In this document: piece after piece, positions 6,985 through 8,700 of the stretch
Numbering within the stretch: position 1 is the stretch's first letter
How the letters are laid out: each line of letters opens with the position of its first letter
From: Fervidifonticultor_A octavus_A
GTDB taxonomy: Bacteria > Sysuimicrobiota > Sysuimicrobiia > Sysuimicrobiales > Humicultoraceae
DNA length: 8,700 nt
NCBI GenBank assembly: GCA_031459655.1
Contig: JAVKID010000110.1
Span: 1 to 8,700, forward strand
Direction: 5' to 3'
Position numbers and translations under genes: made by a program
Notes under the pieces: generated by a model
Database searches by the model: none
The model's input: the letters and a program-made list of their open reading frames with translations, nothing else
Told to the model about the DNA's origin: nothing

Positions 6985-7548
6985 TTATCCCCCCTCGGGT
7001 GATGTGGTGCTGTCCGAAGATTGTGGCGAACCCCCGTGGCCAAAATAGTGCCCCTCCGCAGCTGGCGCCGCGCCCGGCAGGCGCGAGGCCGCATCCCGGA
7101 CCGCGTCAACAATGTTCTGATAGCCGGTGCACCGACAGAGGTTGCCCGCCAGCGCCTCACGGATTTCGCGCTCGTCGGTGAGCCCGGGCCGTTCGCCCAG
7201 CAGGTGCACCACCGTCAGCAGGATGCCTGGCGTGCAGAACCCGCACTGGAGGGCGTGGTGCTCCCAGAACGCGCGCTGCAGCGGATGCAACGCCTCACCG
7301 CGGGCCAGGCCCTCAACGGTCGTGATCCGGGCACCGTGTGCCTGCACAGCGAACATCAGGCACGAGCGCACCGGCTCACCGTCCAGGAGGACCGTACAGG
7401 CCCCACAGATGCCGTGTTCGCAGCCCAGGTGCGTGCCGCGGAGTTCCAGGTCCTCACGCAGGAAATCCGCGAGCAACCGGCGAGCCTCAACCTCCGCGGT
7501 GAGATCGGTCCCGTTGACATTCAGCCTAATGTGATGCCGCGATCCCAT
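6985..7548 (-). CDS. Molybdenum hydroxylase [2Fe-2S] subunit (CoxS/XdhC-like small subunit)
   Basis: The product has 187 residues from the ATG at 7548 (MGSRHHIRLNVNG). It carries both iron-sulfur clusters of a xanthine dehydrogenase/CO dehydrogenase-type enzyme. The N-terminal plant-ferredoxin domain binds one [2Fe-2S] through Cys43, Cys48, Cys51 and Cys63 (GCEHGICGACTVLLDG, then SC). The C-terminal four-helix domain binds the second through Cys102, Cys105, Cys138 and Cys140 (CGFCTPG and CRCTGY). The clusters carry electrons from the molybdenum site to FAD. An in-frame ATG at 7629 would add 27 residues of Trp/Arg-rich sequence lying over the FAD-subunit gene and unlike the family, so I reject it. 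With the chosen start the gene overlaps the FAD gene by 23 bases. The last 25 or so residues, after the final helix, form a Gly/Ser/Pro-rich tail that is not part of the core fold and overlaps the next gene's ribosome site. Confidence 0.95.
   Translation of the reverse strand: MGSRHHIRLNVNGTDLTAEVEARRLLADFLREDLELRGTHLGCEHGICGACTVLLDGEPVRSCLMFAVQAHGARITTVEGLARGEALHPLQRAFWEHHALQCGFCTPGILLTVVHLLGERPGLTDEREIREALAGNLCRCTGYQNIVDAVRDAASRLPGAAPAAEGHYFGHGGSPQSSDSTTSPEGG
6989..6994 (-). promoter_or_regulatory. Ribosome binding site of the BMP binding-protein gene
   Basis: GGGGGG on the minus strand (followed by A) lies 7 bases before the ATG at 6981. It forms part of the final glycine codons of the [2Fe-2S] subunit gene, whose TAA occupies 6987-6985, so the two cistrons are likely coupled in translation. 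Confidence 0.6.
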
Positions 7549-8422
7549 GGCTCTGCCCCGCCCTGCCCGCTGCCACCTCCAGCGCGCGGGCCCCCATGAT
7601 GGCTGCCAACCTCTTGCGGTACCAGGCACTGGCGTGGATGTCCCCTGCGGGATCGACCGCCTCGCTCACCCGGTGTCCGACGTCGCGGAAGATCTCGCGG
7701 TCTGGGCGTGCGCCCCTCGTCATCTCCTCGAGCCAGGAGGCCGTGTACGGGACGCCACCGACCCCGCACAACGCCAGGCGCGCCAGGTCGATCCGGCCGT
7801 TGGCGTCGAGATGGACGAGCGCCGCTGCGCCCACGATCGCATAATCGCCGTGCCGTCGCGCAAACTCCACAAATGCCCAGCCTGTCCCCAAAGGAAGCGG
7901 TGGTACCCGGACCTCCACCAGGAGTTCTTCCGGCAGCAGGGCCGTGGTCAGGGGGCCGACGAAGAAGGTTGCTGCGGGTAGCGTGCGCTCGCCCTGCACA
8001 GCGTGCCGCAGCACGAACTGGGCCTGCAGTGCAACCATGGCGGCCGGCAGTTCCGCCGCGGGGTCCGCATGCGCGAGGCTCCCGCCCAGGGTGCCGCGTG
8101 TGCGGATCTGGACATGCCCCACCTGGGCCGCCGCGGCGGCGAGGAGCGGGGCCCGCGCGGAAATCGTAGGATCCCGCTCGAGGGTGCGGTGACGCACCAT
8201 TGCGCCCAGACACAGCTCGCCGGCGTTGAGCTGCACACGGAAGAGCGCGTCGATCCGGTTGAGGTCAATCAAGGCGGCCGGGCGGACCAGACGCATATTG
8301 AGCAGCGGGACCAGGCTCTGGCCGCCAGCAAGTGGCCGGGCATCCCCGCCCAGGTCGCGCAGCAGACGCAGCGCGTCGTCGAGCGAGCGTGGCGCGAAAT
8401 ACTCGAATGCCGGCGGCTTCAT
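7526..8422 (-). CDS. Molybdenum hydroxylase FAD-binding subunit (CoxM/xanthine dehydrogenase FAD subunit)
   Basis: The 298-residue product is a full-length medium subunit of the xanthine dehydrogenase/CO dehydrogenase family. It starts MKPPAFEYFAPRSLDDAL, typical of the family. FAD-contact motifs are AGGQSLVPLLNMRL (32-45) and TRGTLGGSLAHADPAAELPA (108-127). A CO-dehydrogenase C-terminal FAD domain follows, with EFARRHGDYAIVGAAA and the LCGVGG segment. It takes electrons from the two [2Fe-2S] clusters and passes them to NAD+ or another acceptor; the acceptor cannot be read here. Its start overlaps the large-subunit stop as ATGA (8419-8422), and its end overlaps the [2Fe-2S] gene by 23 bases. 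The order large-medium-small differs from the medium-small-large order known for CO dehydrogenase operons. This weakly favours a heterocycle or aldehyde oxidase over a CO dehydrogenase. Confidence 0.95.
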   Translation of the reverse strand: MKPPAFEYFAPRSLDDALRLLRDLGGDARPLAGGQSLVPLLNMRLVRPAALIDLNRIDALFRVQLNAGELCLGAMVRHRTLERDPTISARAPLLAAAAAQVGHVQIRTRGTLGGSLAHADPAAELPAAMVALQAQFVLRHAVQGERTLPAATFFVGPLTTALLPEELLVEVRVPPLPLGTGWAFVEFARRHGDYAIVGAAALVHLDANGRIDLARLALCGVGGVPYTASWLEEMTRGARPDREIFRDVGHRVSEAVDPAGDIHASAWYRKRLAAIMGARALEVAAGRAGQSHGIAASH

Positions 8423-8700
8423 GTCGGGCGCCCCCGCGCCCGGTCGATCGCCTCCAGGACGCGCTCGGGCGAGAGCGGCGTCTCCGTGAACTTGACCCCG
8501 AAGGGCTCAAGGGCATCCTCGACGGCGTTCACCACCGCCGCCGGTGGGCCGATGATACCAGCCTCGCCGACCCCCTTCATCCCTCCGGGAATAATGGGCG
8601 ATGGTGTCACATCGTGATCGATGCGGAAACGTGGGATCTCGGCAGCCGTGGGAATCAGGTAGTCCATGAAGGTGCGGGTCAGCGGTTGCCCCACCTCATC
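8419..8700 (-). CDS. Molybdenum hydroxylase large (molybdopterin-binding) subunit, C-terminal 93 residues only
   Basis: The frame is open to the right edge, so only the C-terminal end of a protein that is normally roughly 750-800 residues is visible. It begins DEMGQPLTRTFMDYLIPTA, a standard C-terminal block of xanthine dehydrogenase/CoxL-type subunits. It continues to GGMKGVGEAGIIGPPAAVVN (visible residues 39-58). The glutamate in KGVGE (codon 8565-8563) corresponds to the base-catalytic glutamate next to molybdenum in this family. The next block, AVEDALEPFGVKFTETPLSPERVLEAI, is also typical. The CoxL-discriminating active-site loop and the substrate pocket are outside the window, so xanthine, another purine, other N-heterocycle or aldehyde specificity cannot be told apart. 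The internal methionine at 8694 is not a start. It is the most upstream visible gene of the operon and is coupled by ATGA to the FAD subunit. Confidence 0.93.
   Translation of the reverse strand, partial: DEVGQPLTRTFMDYLIPTAAEIPRFRIDHDVTPSPIIPGGMKGVGEAGIIGPPAAVVNAVEDALEPFGVKFTETPLSPERVLEAIDRARGRPT

Noticed and set aside
8419..8700. Annotation as CO dehydrogenase large subunit
   Set aside because: The visible end lacks the form I text I recall around KGVGE, the gene order is large-medium-small, and the diagnostic active-site loop is outside the window.

Overview
The window is a dense, GC-rich stretch of bacterial chromosome in which every gene I can support lies on the minus strand. Transcription therefore runs from the right edge to the left edge. 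Nine genes are packed with 4- to 44-base overlaps or gaps of at most 48 bases, which fits one long operon cut at both ends. I see no tRNA, rRNA, insertion sequence, CRISPR array, promoter or rho-independent terminator. The taxon cannot be fixed from this. The high GC, the AGGAGG-type ribosome sites and a binding protein with a plain (non-lipoprotein) signal peptide suggest a GC-rich bacterium, perhaps with a periplasm.

Layout in order of transcription: (1) the C-terminus of a molybdenum hydroxylase large subunit (xanthine dehydrogenase/CoxL family, 8700 to 8419), its FAD subunit (8422 to 7526) and its [2Fe-2S] subunit (7548 to 6985); (2) a complete BMP-type nucleoside/nucleobase ABC importer: periplasmic binding protein (6981 to 5983), double ATPase (5961 to 4366) and two permeases (4406 to 3294 and 3297 to 2359); (3) a GntR/FadR-subfamily regulator with an FCD ligand domain (2328 to 1582); (4) a HyuB (hydantoinase B/oxoprolinase/acetone-carboxylase type) subunit that starts at 1533 and runs off the left edge.

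The inferred logic is uptake of a purine-like or other N-heterocyclic compound, oxidation by the molybdenum hydroxylase, and ATP-dependent opening or carboxylation of a product by a HyuA/HyuB enzyme. The regulator would sense a substrate or pathway acid. The HyuA partner is not in the window. The substrate cannot be read from the sequence: purine, hydantoin, pyrimidine and lactam-forming heterocycles all remain possible.

The points most worth a second look are a His-x2-Cys-x21-His arrangement in HyuB where I expect His-x2-Asp-x21-His, the coupling of oxidase, importer and HyuB in one transcript, and two perfect inverted repeats inside the ATPase gene.
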